Below are positions 35,972 to 47,883 of a stretch of DNA of 64,000 bases, one piece after another. The stretch's first letter is position 1; each line of letters starts with the position of its first letter. Source of the DNA: Isoetes taiwanensis (taxonomy: Eukaryota; Streptophyta; Lycopodiopsida; Isoetales; Isoetaceae). The stretch is from positions 3,742,488 to 3,806,487 of the forward strand of contig JAJEKV010000050.1 of NCBI GenBank assembly GCA_021234155.1. The letters run 5' to 3'. Made by a program: the position numbers and the translations under genes. The notes under the pieces were generated by a model. It searched no databases and was not told the DNA's origin. It saw only the letters and a list, made by a program, of their open reading frames with translations.

Positions 35972-37780
35972 GAAGGACGAAAGCCAAAAAGTTTATTAAT
36001 CAGAGAAAAAGTACAAAATTTACATGTCTCATCTAACTGTGTAAGCACACAGAGATGCCACAGAAGCACGAGCCTGGAGCACAATGTACTTACTCCAGAA
36101 TAGGAGACTAATGATAAGAATCAATTCAAGATATCAATCCGTGATGCGCTCCACCGCCTCGAGAAGGGAAGAACACTAAATAGGGTCAGTCAATATCTTT
36201 TTCTCGGCCACCGTAATAACACTATGTGCGTATGAATAAATGCCCCGAAGATGTGGTGGTTCAAGCGACGCCCCATATCGACCATAGGAGCCAACCGGAA
36301 CCAAGGTGAAATGCCCTTTGTTTAGCTGGAGGCCATGCGTTGGGATAGGACGCCAAAAGGATGCATCAGCAGTCCAATGTACTGTTAAACAAACCTTGTA
36401 GCCAGGACCACGCTGGTTGAACCTCAGGACAATTAAAGAGACAATGCTCAAGAGTCTCAACGTCCGAGAGGCAGAGCGGGCATACTGCAGATATGCGAGG
36501 ATCATAGCGATGTCGAAAGGCATTAACCCGCAGGCACCCATGGATAACTTGCCACCACAGTACAGAGACTTTGGGGTGGAGCAACCTATCCCAAAGCCAT
36601 CGCCATGTACGACACAAAGTGGGCTGTGGAACATGCAGGTGCCACCTATCTGGCAACTGGAGGGGTTGTGGTGCTAAAAGAAGGCAATATACTGATCTGA
36701 CAAATTGCTTGCCTTTGTGAATATTTTCATGACAGTCCCATGGCACCCTTAGCTTTAATCTTTAATCTTATTTTATTGCTAACTTACTAACAAATTAACT
36801 AATTGTTAACATTTTTTTCTTATAACCTAACCCTAACGTGCGTTAACAGGGCGCGATCTCGGCCTGCAGCTGCCGGATCTGGCCTCCAGACCATCGAATC
36901 CATGCCAAAACATCCTGGCTACTTCCGATTTTGCTGCCAAAGAGGTTTCTAAGCTATTTCGGCCAGCTTGTGGCCCTAATCCAGCAGTTCTGGATCAATT
37001 CTTGGGCACCAAGATCATGACATTTACAGCCAAATTCTACTCCAATCTTTCTAATTTGGCATTCTTCCACATTTTGGCCTTCCTAAGGCCCAAATCGATC
37101 CATTTCACATAACTTTTAATGATTTCTGATCATTACAGTTCGTCAGATTCATGCTATGCAAATGGCAGCATGCAAGAGAAACTTTTACAGTCTTAACTGA
37201 TTCCTACCATACTTTTATCTTAATCCATTCCTCGGATTATAATCTGAGCTATTCCAATCACTTCTGGCATGGTTTAAGTACTCAACTCCCTAGAAATCAT
37301 TAGGTCTGTGATACTTTATGCAAGCTTTCAATACTTTATGCAAGCTTTCAGTATGCAATCATAAAATATTTCCATATACAATCATGCAAGCTTATTCATG
37401 TTCACGCACTTATAATTAAACTCCAAATCCATGCTAAGTTCCAAAACAATCCTACTGCATCAACACAATTTTGCTACGCTAGAAAAACCCCAGGTGTAAG
37501 GCTTGATCCCCACCTGGAATCCCGCTTGCTTCTTCTGCACTCCAACACACTCCCAGAGCTCTGCACGCGACTCGCTCCTTCAGCACTCCTCTACAATCTA
37601 TCTCCTTCCCAATGCTTCTCACTGTACTTATATTTATTTTTTTAACCACCAGTATTCTGTCCGTATAATCTCTACATATACGACATTTAACTCTGCATGC
37701 GTGATATTTTAATTATTATTCCTTTGCATCCTTTAATAAAATAATTCCACAATGTACCTCAAGATCCTAGGTCCGTTACA
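34592..37780 (-). mobile_element. LTR A (3' LTR in element orientation), ~2.38 kb plus a LINE insert
   Basis: Runs from TGTGACAGGCC to GGTCCGTTACA on the plus strand, thus TGTAACGG...CACA on the minus strand. Subtracting the inserted LINE at 35947-36746 and its target copy leaves about 2380 bp, the same as LTR C (46026-47878 plus 57160-57692). LTRs of this size are typical of large plant Ty3/gypsy elements. Confidence 0.88.
35947..36746 (-). mobile_element. 5'-truncated LINE (L1-type) 3' end inside LTR A
   Basis: A run of 28 T (35944-35971) followed by GAAGGACGAAAGCC marks the poly-A end of a minus-strand insertion. The minus-strand frame (about 36746-36366) encodes the zinc-binding domain that follows reverse transcriptase in plant L1 LINEs: PKVSVLWWQVIHGCLRVN, then CPLCLSDVETLEHCLFNCP. 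It is flanked by CCTTAGCTTT at 35937-35946 and 36747-36756, and the unduplicated site is seen in LTR B and LTR C. Confidence 0.88.
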
Positions 37781-38266
37781 GTCTCTCCTCCAAAAATTCA
37801 ACCCATGTCCTTATGGGCGCATCTCCGGAAACTCACGAAGAATCCAATTGGCATCTTCCCATGTGGCATCTTCCTCAGGACAACCCGCCCATTGAACAAA
37901 AAATCTCCGTATTGTTCACCTCCTTAAGCGACGGGTTTCCTCTCGGAGAATACGTTCTGGTCGGGGGTACAAAAAGTTCTCCCTGCTTACCAAATCATCG
38001 TCCCCCAACATATGGGAAGGATCAAAAACATACTTCCTTAAGTTACTCACGTGAAAGACATTATGTACTTTCAAGTGTGAAGGTAACTCCAATCTGTAAG
38101 CCACCTTTCCAATACGTTCCAAAATCTCATACGGACCCGCATACCTAGGGGCCCATTTACCTGCACTTTTAAATGTCAGTGAGCTCTGCTTGGGATTAAT
38201 CCTCAAGAACACATAATCACCCTTTTGAAATTCAAGTGGCCTACGTCTCTTGTCTGCATACTGCAT
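37781..38266 (-). pseudogene. duplicated integrase C-terminal fragment
   Basis: Corresponds to 40888-41373 at near-identity. The minus-strand frame contains KGDYVFLRINPKQSSL, GPYEILERIGKVAYRLELP and HNVFHVSNLRKYV, the GPY/F-type module after a Ty3 integrase core. It ends abruptly at 38266, where it joins a copy of the foldback element with only a few bases of shared sequence (TGC). It is the right edge of a 5-kb tandem duplication. Confidence 0.85.
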
Positions 38267-39487
38267 CTAACATTTTTAAATTACAATCCCCTTGAAACCC
38301 CCTTTGGTTTGGGTGCATATTCACACGGGGGGTTACTCCGGGCATCGAGAGCTGTCGGATGGGCATATTTGCCCTTTATTCCTTGATCTGGACCAGACAT
38401 AGCGATCCTCGTTTATGGGGTATGCTTGTACAAGTTTTTGTACACGGTATATTGAGGTTTATAAAATACTATAAGGTTTGAGGGAATGTACTTAATGGTG
38501 TTAATTTTGTACATGTACATTGTAAGTTCTTAGGGGCTCTCGCTGCCCTACGTAACCCCCCGTGTGAATATGCACCCAAACCAAAGGGGGTTTCAGGGGG
38601 GTTGTAATTTAAAAATGTTAGATGCAATGGTTTAAGTTAATTAATGTTAATGGTAGTTATGTGTTGGTTGTTCTATTAAAAAAAAAATTGGGCCATTCGG
38701 GCCCTTAGTGAAACAAAGAGATGGCAACATATCTTGTGTAGAACTATAAAACCTTTATTTCTCTTTACAATGCAATATCCAGAGTGACAAGATAAGTTTT
38801 ACTGTACAATCTTTAGTTGAAAAGGGAGGGCAATAAGCTTACATGAACGTTTTAATAAGACCCGTATTCATTGAAAGAAATATGCAAGGTAACCACGTGG
38901 ATAAGGCCTAATCACCAATACCATCCCATAGGGTACAGATCCAAACGGGTGCAAAGTATCACAAATATTCAAGCAAGCTATCCACATTTTTATGGACATG
39001 GACTTGCAATTTGCCATGGTATCAAATCTTATACTAGTCTAGTAAATCAATTTGAGGAAAAATGCAAAATGAGCAGTGATTTTGCCATACAGCAAGATAT
39101 AAGGAGGAGCATATCCCCCTGAATGTTGCAGTAGTAACTTAACAAGGTACTCCAGGTGTCAGCATTGGCATGGCATGCATTTATATTTAAATTCCTTCAC
39201 GGCTATTAGGATCAATAGTGGCTAAAATTCAATAAGTAAAGTTAAAGTTGCATAGATGGAATAATATGTGGTTCTGCTGTCTAAGAGTCAACCTTTTCAA
39301 AAAGTAAATAACGTTCTTCACTTGATCCTTGAAGAAGCAGCAAATATGTTGTTGGAAGAGGTTTATTTGGTGTTTCAAAGCTGGCTTGCAGAAAAATGCT
39401 TACATGACATATAACTCCTCATATAACAATATCTTCTAACTAAAGATACATGGAGATAGTGTAACAACTAAAGCTGTTCAAAATTTG
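38267..39487. repeat. second copy of the 33277-34516 segment (tandem duplication)
   Basis: Near-identical to the foldback element and its right flank. It joins LTR sequence at about 39487 (AAAATTTGC/AACCATGG), where about 1.05 kb equivalent to 34516-35575 is missing. Confidence 0.85.
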
Positions 39488-40887
39488 CAACCATGGCCAT
39501 TAAATAAAGATAACATCTACCATCTTCAAGAATCATTAAACAATAAGGTTATCAGCTACATTTAAGACTATAATAATGGTTTAATCTCTAGCATTCTAGT
39601 TGTCATTATGCTTCCGTTGCTAATTCCTCCATACACAACACCTATGCCTTGTATTTTACCCCTCTTTAGTTTAACTAACTCCAAAGGTTTTAATATATAC
39701 TAGCTAACTTGTTAGACTGCACATGTCGTAATTATAGATAACTTATAACCATTAGCATAACCCCTCCTTAACTTAGGCCTCAATCGTTATTAAATTACGA
39801 GCCCAACTCCTTGTTCCAAACTAACCCTTAATATTTTAATTTAACTTATAGCCTTAGCTTTAATCTTTAATCTTATTTTATTGCTACCTTACTAACAAAT
39901 TAACTAATTGTTAACATTTTTTTTCTTATAACCTAACCCTAACGTGCGTTAACAGGGCGCGATCTCGGCCTGCAGCTGCCGGATATGGCCTCCAGGCCAT
40001 CGAACCCATGCCAAAACGTCCTGGCTACTTCCGATTTTGCTGCCAAAGAGGTTTCTAAGCCATTTCGGCCAGCTTGTGGCCCTAATCCGGCAGTTCTGGA
40101 TCAATTCTTGGGCACCAAGATCATGATATTTACAGCCAAATTCTACTTCAATCTTCCCAATTCTGCATTCTTCCACATTTCGGCCTTCCTAAGGCCCAAA
40201 TCGATCCATATCACATAACTTTTAATGATTTCTGATCATTACAGTTCGTCAGATTCATGCTATGCAAACGACAGCATGCAAGAGAAACTTTTACAATCTT
40301 AACTAATTCCTACCATACTTTTATCTTAATCCATTCCTCGGGTTCTAATCTGAGCTATTCCAATCACTTCTGGCATGGTTTAAGTACTCAGCTCTCTAGA
40401 AATCATTAGGTCCGTGATACTTTATGCAAGCTTTCAATACTTTATGCAAGCTTTCAGTATGCAATCATAAAATATTTCCATATACAATCATGCAAGCTTA
40501 TTCATGTTCACGCACTTATAATTAAACTCCAAATCCATGCTAAGTTCCAAAACAATCCTACTGCATCAACACAATTTTGCTACGCTAGAAAAACCCCAGG
40601 TGTAAGGCTTGATCCCCACCTGGAATCCCGCTTGCTTCTCTTGCACTCCAACACGCTCCCAGAGCTCTGCACGCAACTCGCTCCTTTAACACTCCCTCTA
40701 CAATCTATCTCCTTCCCAATGCTTCTCACTGTACTTATATTTATTTTTTTAACCACCAGTATTCTGTCCGTATAATCTCTACATATACGACATTTAACTC
40801 TGCATGCGTGATATTTTAATTATTATTCCTTTGCATCCTTTAATAAAATAATTCCACAATGTACCTCAAGATCCTAGGTCCGTTACA
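39488..40887 (-). mobile_element. LTR B, truncated copy next to the internal region
   Basis: Matches LTR A from about 35575 to its end, without the LINE insertion. It abuts the purine tract GGAGGAGAGAC (minus strand, 40888-40900), the expected polypurine primer next to a 3' LTR. Loss of the outer 1 kb means the element no longer has a matched 5'/3' pair here; LTR A fills that role after duplication. Confidence 0.85.
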
Positions 40888-40917
40888 GTCTCTCCTCCAA
40901 AAATTCAACCCATGTCC

Positions 40918-42301
40918 TCATGGGCGCATCTCTAGAAACTCACGAAGAATCCAATTGGCATCTTCCCATGTGGCATCTTCCTCAGGACAACCCGCCCATT
41001 GAACAAAAAATCTCCGTATTGTTCGCCTCCTTAAGCGACGGGTTTCCTCTCGCAGAATACGTTCTGGTCGGGGGTACAAAAAGTTCTCCCTGCTTACCAA
41101 ATCATCGCCCCTCAACATATGGGAAGGATCAAAAACATACTTCCTTAAGTTACTCACGTGAAAGACATTATGTACTTTCAAGTGTGAAGGTAACTCCAAT
41201 CTGTAAGCCACCTTTCCAATACGTTCCAAAATCTCATACGGACCCGCATACTTAGGGGCCCATTTACCTGCACTTTTAAATGCCAATGAGCTCTGCTTGG
41301 GATTAATCCTCAAGAACACATAATCACCCTTTTGAAATTCAAGTGGCCTACGTCTCTTGTCTGCATACTGCTTTTGTCTATTTTGTGCCACAGCCAAATT
41401 CTGTCGAAGTCTCCTTAGCTGAGCATCCATGTCCTCCGCTACCTCATTAGCTACTTCAACATTGCATTGAGGATCCCTCCAATTAAGAGGACAACGACAC
41501 TCCTTACCATACATTGCCTCAAAAGGACTCATTTTGATGGAATCTTGATAAGTGTTGTTGTATGCAAACTCGGCCAAATACAAATAGGAATCCCATACCT
41601 TCGGTTGACTAGGCACATACATTCTGAGCATATCCTTCAAGACTTGATTAACTCGCTCCACTTGGCCATCTGCTTGAGGACGATAAGATGTACTGGCATA
41701 TAACTTAGTCCCAATATTTTGAAACAACCCTTGCCAAAATTGGCTCATAAACTTTGTATCCCGATCTGATGTAATTGTGGCCGGCATCCCATGCAACCTA
41801 AAAATCTCCTTAACAAATAACTTAGCAATATCCATTGCCGTAGCAGTAGTCTTCGTAGGCATAAAATGGGCCTGTTTAGTTAGTCGATCAACCACAACAT
41901 AAATTGCATCATAACCTGAACGTGTCCGGGGAAGCTCAACAATGAAGTCCATGGAAATACTCTCCCACTTAGAAGATGGAATTACTAAAGGTTGTAATTT
42001 TCCTCCTAAATTTTGATGCTTTTACCTTCTGACGAGATAAACACCTAGCCACATACTCCTTAACCATCTTCTTCTGTCCGGGCCAAAAAAAATTCTGGCG
42101 CATTTTCCTCAAAGTTTTGTGTATCCCTGGGTGGCCCGCTAAAGGACTATCATGTGCTTCATATAGCAACCTCAATCTCAACTCCTGATCATTAGGAATA
42201 CACATATGACCATTATAATATAAAACTCCTTTGGACAATGCATACCTCTGAAAATCTTGAGGGTTCTCCAACACAAGTGCAAAATATGGATCATTCCTCA
42301 A
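40918..42301 (-). pseudogene. Ty3/gypsy integrase with C-terminal chromodomain-like tail
   Basis: Two minus-strand frames. The first (42301-41969) has the H2C2 zinc region (HPGIHKTLRKMRQNFFWPGQ), with the second Cys pair altered (CLSRQK). The second (41952-40918, 344 codons) has the catalytic core (DFIVELPRTRSGYDAIYVVV, SDRDTKF and PQADGQVERVNQ), supplying Asp, Asp and Glu. A GPY-type module and a chromodomain-like end (RRFFVQWAGCPEEDATWED) follow. This suggests a plant chromovirus, possibly Tekay-like. A frameshift separates the two frames. Confidence 0.85.
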
Positions 42302-42358
42302 TTTGCTAAGAATATCTGCATCCCATTGCCCTTATAGCACACTCATAGAGGTTAAAAA

Positions 42359-43750
42359 TTACCTTCTAGACAAAGCATCAGCAATCACATTTTCTTTGCC
42401 AGGTTGATATTCAATGTCAAAATCATACTCTTCCCTTAGTTGCATCCATCTCCTTTGCCTGTTATTCAAATATGGCTGTTTTGCAAAATACTTCAGATTT
42501 TGGTGGTCAGTCTTCAAAAAGAAACGACGACCCAATAAATAATGTCTCCATACCCTTAAGGCATGGATAATAGCCAAAATTTCCAGATCATGCACTGGGT
42601 AATTTTGTTCAGAAAGAGACAACTTACGAGATATATAAGCACAAACTCGGCCATCCTACAACAAGACTCCTTCTATAGCTTTCCCAGAAGCATCAGTGAC
42701 TATATGGAAGGGTATATTCATGTCTGGAATCCTTCAAACTGGTGCACTAATCAAAACATCCTTTAACTTTTGAAAACTTTCCTGACAACTATCAGTCCTA
42801 TGCAAATCATTATTCTTACCCAACAAAGAAGTCAAAGGAGCAGCAATCTTTGCAAATTTAGGAACAAATTTGCGGTAATACCCCGCTAATCCCAAGAATG
42901 ATCTTACCTCCTTCACCGTCTTTGGTGTGGGCCAATCCCTAACTGCCTCAATCTTAGAAGGATCTGGCTCTAATCCCTTTTCTGAAATAACATGCCCAAG
43001 ATATACCAATCTAGTTTGTGCAAAAGAACACTTAGATAGCTTGCCATACAACCTTTCTTCCTGCAAAATAGCTAATGTTTGTTTTACATGTTCCACATGC
43101 TCCTCTAATGTCCTGGAATATACCAAAATATCATCAAAGAAAACCAATATAAATTTATCCAGGAAAGATCGGAATATCTCATTCATTAGGCGCATAAAAG
43201 TGGCAGGAGCATTTGTCAACCCAAACGGCATTACAACAAACTCGTAATGTCCGTAGCATGTCCTAAAGGCACTCTTATAAATATCTGTATCCTTGATCCG
43301 GATTTTGATGATATCCAGATCGTAGATCAATTTTTGTGAAGTACTTAGCTTGTCCCAACTGGTCAAATAACTCATCAACCCTAGGCAATGCATATCTATT
43401 TTTCACTGTAATCTGGTTAAGCATGCGATAATCAATACACAACCTTAATGTCCCATCTTTCTTTTTTGCAAACAAAACTGGCGCACCAAAATGGAGAAAC
43501 ACTCGGCCGTATAAACCCTTGTTCCAATAATTCCACTAACTATTTCTTCAATTCAGCCATCTCTAATGCATGAAATCTATATGGAGGCCTTGATGTAGGT
43601 TCAGCACCAGGAACAAGTTCTATCTCATGATCTACTATTCTATGTGGAGGCAATTCTGTTAATTCTTTAGGAAACACATCAGAGAACTCATCCAACACCC
43701 GGAGCAATAGGTTGTTTTTGTAACTCTGCGGTACCCAAAAATGAATCTAA
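42359..43750 (-). pseudogene. Ty3/gypsy reverse transcriptase and RNase H, broken
   Basis: Minus strand in order: the RT N-terminal part (DHEIELVPGAEPTSRPPYR, with an in-frame stop after AELKK), [41 protein letters not shown], and the catalytic [10 protein letters not shown] (42734-43393). [11 protein letters not shown] and the RNase H part YPVHDLEILAIIHALRVWRH and FLKTDHQNLKYF (42622-42359) follow. At least three frameshifts and one stop break it. The upstream part is cut by the solo LTR at 43755-44258. Confidence 0.85.
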
Positions 43751-43838
43751 CAACTGTGACGACCATACGGATATTCGTATCATACGAACATTATACTTGG
43801 TCGTCACACGGATGCAAAAGGGTAGTTGCACAAGACAG

Positions 43839-43893
43839 GATTTGAACTCGCAACCTTCCAGTTGCGAGTCACACACCCTTGCCAAGTGTGCTA
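43839..43893 (-). other. tRNA-like A-box/B-box module within the solo LTR
   Basis: On the minus strand TAGCACACTTG (43893-43883) fits the pol III A box, and GTTCAAATC (43847-43839) fits the B box. It is antisense to the LTR. A decayed equivalent occurs in the LTR at 20449-20989 (plus strand, TAGCTCGTTTG and GTTTGAAAC at about 20853-20912). It is therefore part of the family and not a recent insertion. It may derive from an old SINE. Confidence 0.6.
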
Positions 43894-43949
43894 CCAATAT
43901 TTGTTGAAGACATTCCTTCACGTCTTCCTCATATGTGGGACTATCTCCA

Positions 43950-43972
43950 GAAGGTTCTAGAATGTTCTAGAA
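43950..43972 (+). promoter_or_regulatory. perfect five-unit heat-shock element
   Basis: GAA, TTC, GAA, TTC, GAA occur at exact two-base intervals, with no mismatch. This is the binding site of trimeric heat-shock factors. A TATATAA box follows 72 bp downstream (44044-44050) in the same orientation. Confidence 0.85.
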
Positions 43973-44043
43973 CCTAAATGCATGCGCGACACTTGGCGCG
44001 ATCTCATCCATTGGAGTGGCGCAATCCTGACCGTTGGTCTAGA

Positions 44044-44050
44044 TATATAA
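44044..44050 (+). promoter_or_regulatory. TATA box of the solo LTR
   Basis: TATATAA lies 72 bp after the heat-shock element and about 215 bp before the LTR end, which is where a U3 core promoter is expected. The related LTR at 20449-20989 has TATATATA at the matching place. Confidence 0.7.
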
Positions 44051-44316
44051 GGAGGCACCTCCTTCTTGTCAAACCATTCCGGTTCAACGCCAGTCCTGAG
44101 CCTTCTAGGCATCTGTCTCGTATTCCTGCTTGCCTTCGGGCTATTGTATTCCTGATTCCTGTTCATATATCAGATTCTTTGCCGATCTTGGCATATTTCT
44201 TCCGTATTTCTTGCATATTTTCCACGTATTTTCCTTGTTTTCGAGTAGGTTCATGACAACAACAATGCACATCCCATTCTTATGCAACCCTTCTTAATCT
44301 GTTTCCTAAAACTTTT

Positions 44317-44787
44317 TCAAGACAACGGTGTAACCACTAATGATGACGGCAATCCTTCCAGCACATACTTATCTCCATTAGGACTTTGACATGTAACTAT
44401 TTGCTCTCCGCAACCAATGCAAGCTTTATGTGGCCTCAACCATGACATTCCTAGAATAGCATCATACTTCCCTAGGCTCAATACTTCAAAACTAATGTGG
44501 GACTCAAGATCTCCTACTTGAAATTCAAGATTGTCTACCTTAGTATAAGAAGTCTTAATTTTACCATCAGCCAACTCCACATATCTAGGGTCCCGACTAA
44601 TCATATTCAAATCTAGTTTCTTTGCCAGCCTTGGGGAAATAAAACAATGTGTACTACCACAATCAATAAGAAAGAGAATAGGAACTCCATGAATAATACC
44701 TGGAACTCTGATGACCACAGCTTGGTTATCTACACGGCCCTGGTCCACTGCAGCATACATGCACATTCTTTCCACAGGAGGGTCCAT
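44317..44787 (-). pseudogene. Ty3/gypsy aspartic protease region
   Basis: Minus-strand frame of 156 codons with IIHGVPILFLIDCGSTHCFI, the retropepsin active-site region (Asp-Cys-Gly in place of the usual Asp-Ser/Thr-Gly), and YDAILGMSWLRPH towards the end. It follows gag and precedes the solo-LTR-interrupted RT, the usual Ty3 order. Confidence 0.8.
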
Positions 44788-44828
44788 GATTCGAGCAACT
44801 CTAACTTCAACTGCAGGGTTAGCTTGTG

Positions 44829-45938
44829 CTATAATCCTGTTATCTCCCCTAGCCTGTCCCCTGCCACCCCTATTATTGTCCCAAAAACCTCCGCGACCAC
44901 CCCTGTTACTTCGGCTTGGATTTCCTCTGCCTTGGCCCGTCCATAAGTATCACTAGAATTCGACCTGGACCACTGGTTTATTTGCCCTCCACGTTGAGAA
45001 CATGCAGACGAGGCAGTATTATCCATCCACCTTCTCGGACAATCTCGTCCATAATGACCAACTTCTCTGCACCTAAAGCATCGATTCTCATTAATACACT
45101 TTTCCCTAGTTTCATCATTCAAAGGTGCATACATAGGCCGAGATCCTCGATTTTGACTGCCCTCCTGCATACTAACAACCTGCGCAGCCATGCCACCCCG
45201 ACTAGAGAATCTACCTCTGCTCGTAGATCCACCAGTTTGCCATGTGGAAGGAACTTGTCTTTTCTTAGCATTCTCCAAGGTTGCTTTCTCAGCTAGGTCA
45301 GATTCACGATTCTTAGCAATTCTGAATACCTCCTCCAAATCCTTATAGGATACTGCTCTTAATATCAACCTGCAAACCCTTCACAAATCGAGCACAAAGC
45401 TTCTCCTTATCCTCAAAAGGACAATGATACTGCAACCTTCTGAACTTCTCGTTATATTCGGCCACCGTCCCTTAATGTGTCAGGTCCAAGAACTCATTCA
45501 TCTTGTCTACTTTGTATCCAGGAGGCATAAAGTGTCCTTCAAAAGCGGTCTTAAACTCTTGCCAAGTTGCCTGCCCTGCAGCCTTATTTATGTCCCGCAA
45601 GTAATTCTCCCACCATACTCTAGCAAATCCACCTAACATTGCTTGAGCCAATACAGCTTTAACAAAATCTTCAGCATTAATGAGTTTAAAGTAAAACTCA
45701 ACCCCACGAAGCCACGATTCCGCATCATCCCCTGTAACATTCTCTCCAGTAAATACTTCCCTCTTAGCATCCAACATCACCTTCTCCACTGCCTTATCAG
45801 CTGCTGTCTTTTGTTGCGAGGCACTCTGCTGCAAGACTTGCTAGATAGCCTGCAAGATATCGGACCATCAGGGGTTCCACTAGGCCCAGCTCCACCAGCC
45901 TGTCCAACTCCTCCTGGGGATCCTCGTGGGGAACTCAT
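44829..45938 (-). pseudogene. Ty3/gypsy gag, broken
   Basis: A start ATG lies at 45938 on the minus strand (SSPRGSPGGVGQAGG), followed by a frameshift near 45850. The capsid-type region follows (45834-45472, with WLRGVEFYFKLI and VWWENYLRD), with a stop after FLDLTH, and another shift near 45370. The nucleocapsid zinc knuckle CFRCREVGHYGRDC (CX2CX4HX4C) lies in 45368-44829. The protein is not expressible as a single product. Confidence 0.85.
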
Positions 45939-46011
45939 CTCTACAAGAATCTGGAACCATAGTAAATATCATCAATAATCAAAAATCTCATAATCCACTA
46001 ACCAGAACCTT

Positions 46012-46023
46012 GCTCTGATACCA
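46012..46023 (-). other. primer-binding site, initiator-methionine tRNA
   Basis: TGGTATCAGAGC on the minus strand, two bases from the end of LTR C, is the standard plant iMet primer-binding site of LTR retrotransposons. This fixes LTR C as the 5' LTR and the element as minus-strand. Confidence 0.92.
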
Positions 46024-47869
46024 ACTGTGATAGGCCTGGCCAGTTAACCTCTCTGTAACTGGAGATCCCATCGATCTCTACCGTTGGATCTACTTAACTC
46101 TTGGAACTCAAGAAATTGATACATGCATACCTAGGTAAAGAATTTAATCTTTATACATGCTCTAAGGTCCCAAAAATCCAAAAACTATACTTGCCATTGC
46201 TCAGCAAAAACCCCACACAACAACCAAAGTTTTAAAATAATGATAGCTTCAAGCCGATACATAAAATAATGGTAATAATAATCAAGTATATTGTATAGCA
46301 ATCCACACACTTCTACTCTCGCCTTTCCGAAGCCTGGCTACTCTCCAGAGCATCTCGCACCTCTGCTTACACCATTAACCACGGGGTTAGTCACACGGAC
46401 TAAGTGGGGATCGGGGATCTAGGACATACCTAGCATCAATCACCAGAACAATAGCTTAGCCTTACCGTAACCTCGCCCCTGCAATCTAAGTTACTAGTCC
46501 AACAAGCATAACCACAATGCATAATTATACCAAGCGTAACCATTGCAACTTGATTCCAACATTAAAAACCACATATACAATAGCCAGGCAACCATAGCAT
46601 CAACATTGCAACCAATATTCCTCTGGGTCTGAGCAAGGTCAACTCGGCTGATCAGGCCAGTGACATAGAGGCGGGGTAACCACGTGTGTACACACCCATC
46701 CACGCCAAGGCCCAAAGATTGGAGGACCACTTAATCGCATGACGACGCTGTACCATACGGTACCAACGCCCGATGTTTGACATAGCACTGTGCAATAACC
46801 GCGAGTCTAGACCATCGCACCTAGACTCCGGCCCCAGAGGTCTATATCAAAGAATTACATCATAAATAATTACTTACAATTCTCCATCCTTATGCCCATG
46901 CCTTAACAAGCTCACATCAAGTAAGTTCCATAATACCCACTTAATATAACAAGAAAGAAAAAAAATCCAACCATGACTCAATAATTATGATAGCCTCAAT
47001 AATGCAATATGCAACCATGGCCATTAAATAAAGATAACATCTACCATCTTCAAGAATCACTAAACAATAAGGTTATCAGCTACATTTAAGACTATAATAA
47101 TGGTTTAATCTCTAGCATTCTAGTTGTCATTATGCTTCCGTTGCTAATTCCTCCATACACAACACCTATGCCTTGTATTTTACCCCTCTTTAGTTTAACT
47201 AACTCCAAAGGTTTTAATATATACTAGCTAACTTGTTAGACTGCACATGTCGTAATTATAGATAACTTATAACCACTAGCATAACCCCTCCTTAACTTAG
47301 GCCTCAATCTTTATTAAATTACAAGCCCAACTCCTTTTTCCAAACTAACCCTTAATATTTTAATTTAACTTCTAGCCTTAGCTTTAATCTTTAATCTTAT
47401 TTTATTGCTACCTTACTAACAAATTAACTAATTGTTAACATTTTTTTTCTTATAACCTAATCCTAACGTGCGTTAACAGGGCGCGATCTTGGCCTGCTGC
47501 TGCCGGATCTGGCCTCCAGATCATCGAATCCATGCCAAAACGTTCTGGCTACTTCCGATTTTGCTGCCAAAGATGTTTCTAAGCCATTGCGGCCAGCTTG
47601 TGGCCCTAATCCGGCAGTTCTGGATCCATTCTTGGGCACCAAGATCATGATATTTACAGCCAAATTCTACTCCAATCTTCCTAATTCTGCATTCTTTCCA
47701 CATTTCGGCCTTCTTAAGCCCAAATCGATCCATTTCACATAACTTTTCATGATTTCTGATCATTACAGTTCGTCAGATTCATGCTATGCAAACGGCAGCA
47801 TGCAAGAGAAACTTTTACAGTCTTAACTGATTCCTACCATACTTTTATCTTAATCCATTCCTTGGGTTC

Positions 47870-47878
47870 TAATCTGAG
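47870..47878. repeat. target-site duplication TAATCTGAG (left) of the 9.3-kb insert
   Basis: The same 9 bp recur at 57151-57159. LTR A and LTR B contain the site once (GGTTCTAATCTGAGCTATTCC region in LTR B, about 40350), showing the uninterrupted state. Confidence 0.85.
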
Positions 47879-47883
47879 TTAAA

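Larger units (their letters stand above)
43755..44258 (+). mobile_element. 504-bp solo LTR of the HSE-bearing chromovirus family
   Basis: Begins TGTGACGACC and ends TTCATGACA, flanked by perfect ACAAC at 43750-43754 and 44259-44263. It aligns in inverse orientation with the LTR at 20449-20989. It interrupts the gypsy pol gene between protease and reverse transcriptase, so it is younger than that insertion. No internal region remains, consistent with LTR-LTR recombination. Confidence 0.92.

Noticed and set aside
43688-43921. 77-codon minus-strand frame across the solo LTR
   Set aside because: Runs through LTR and pol junction; the tRNA-like module explains the open sequence.
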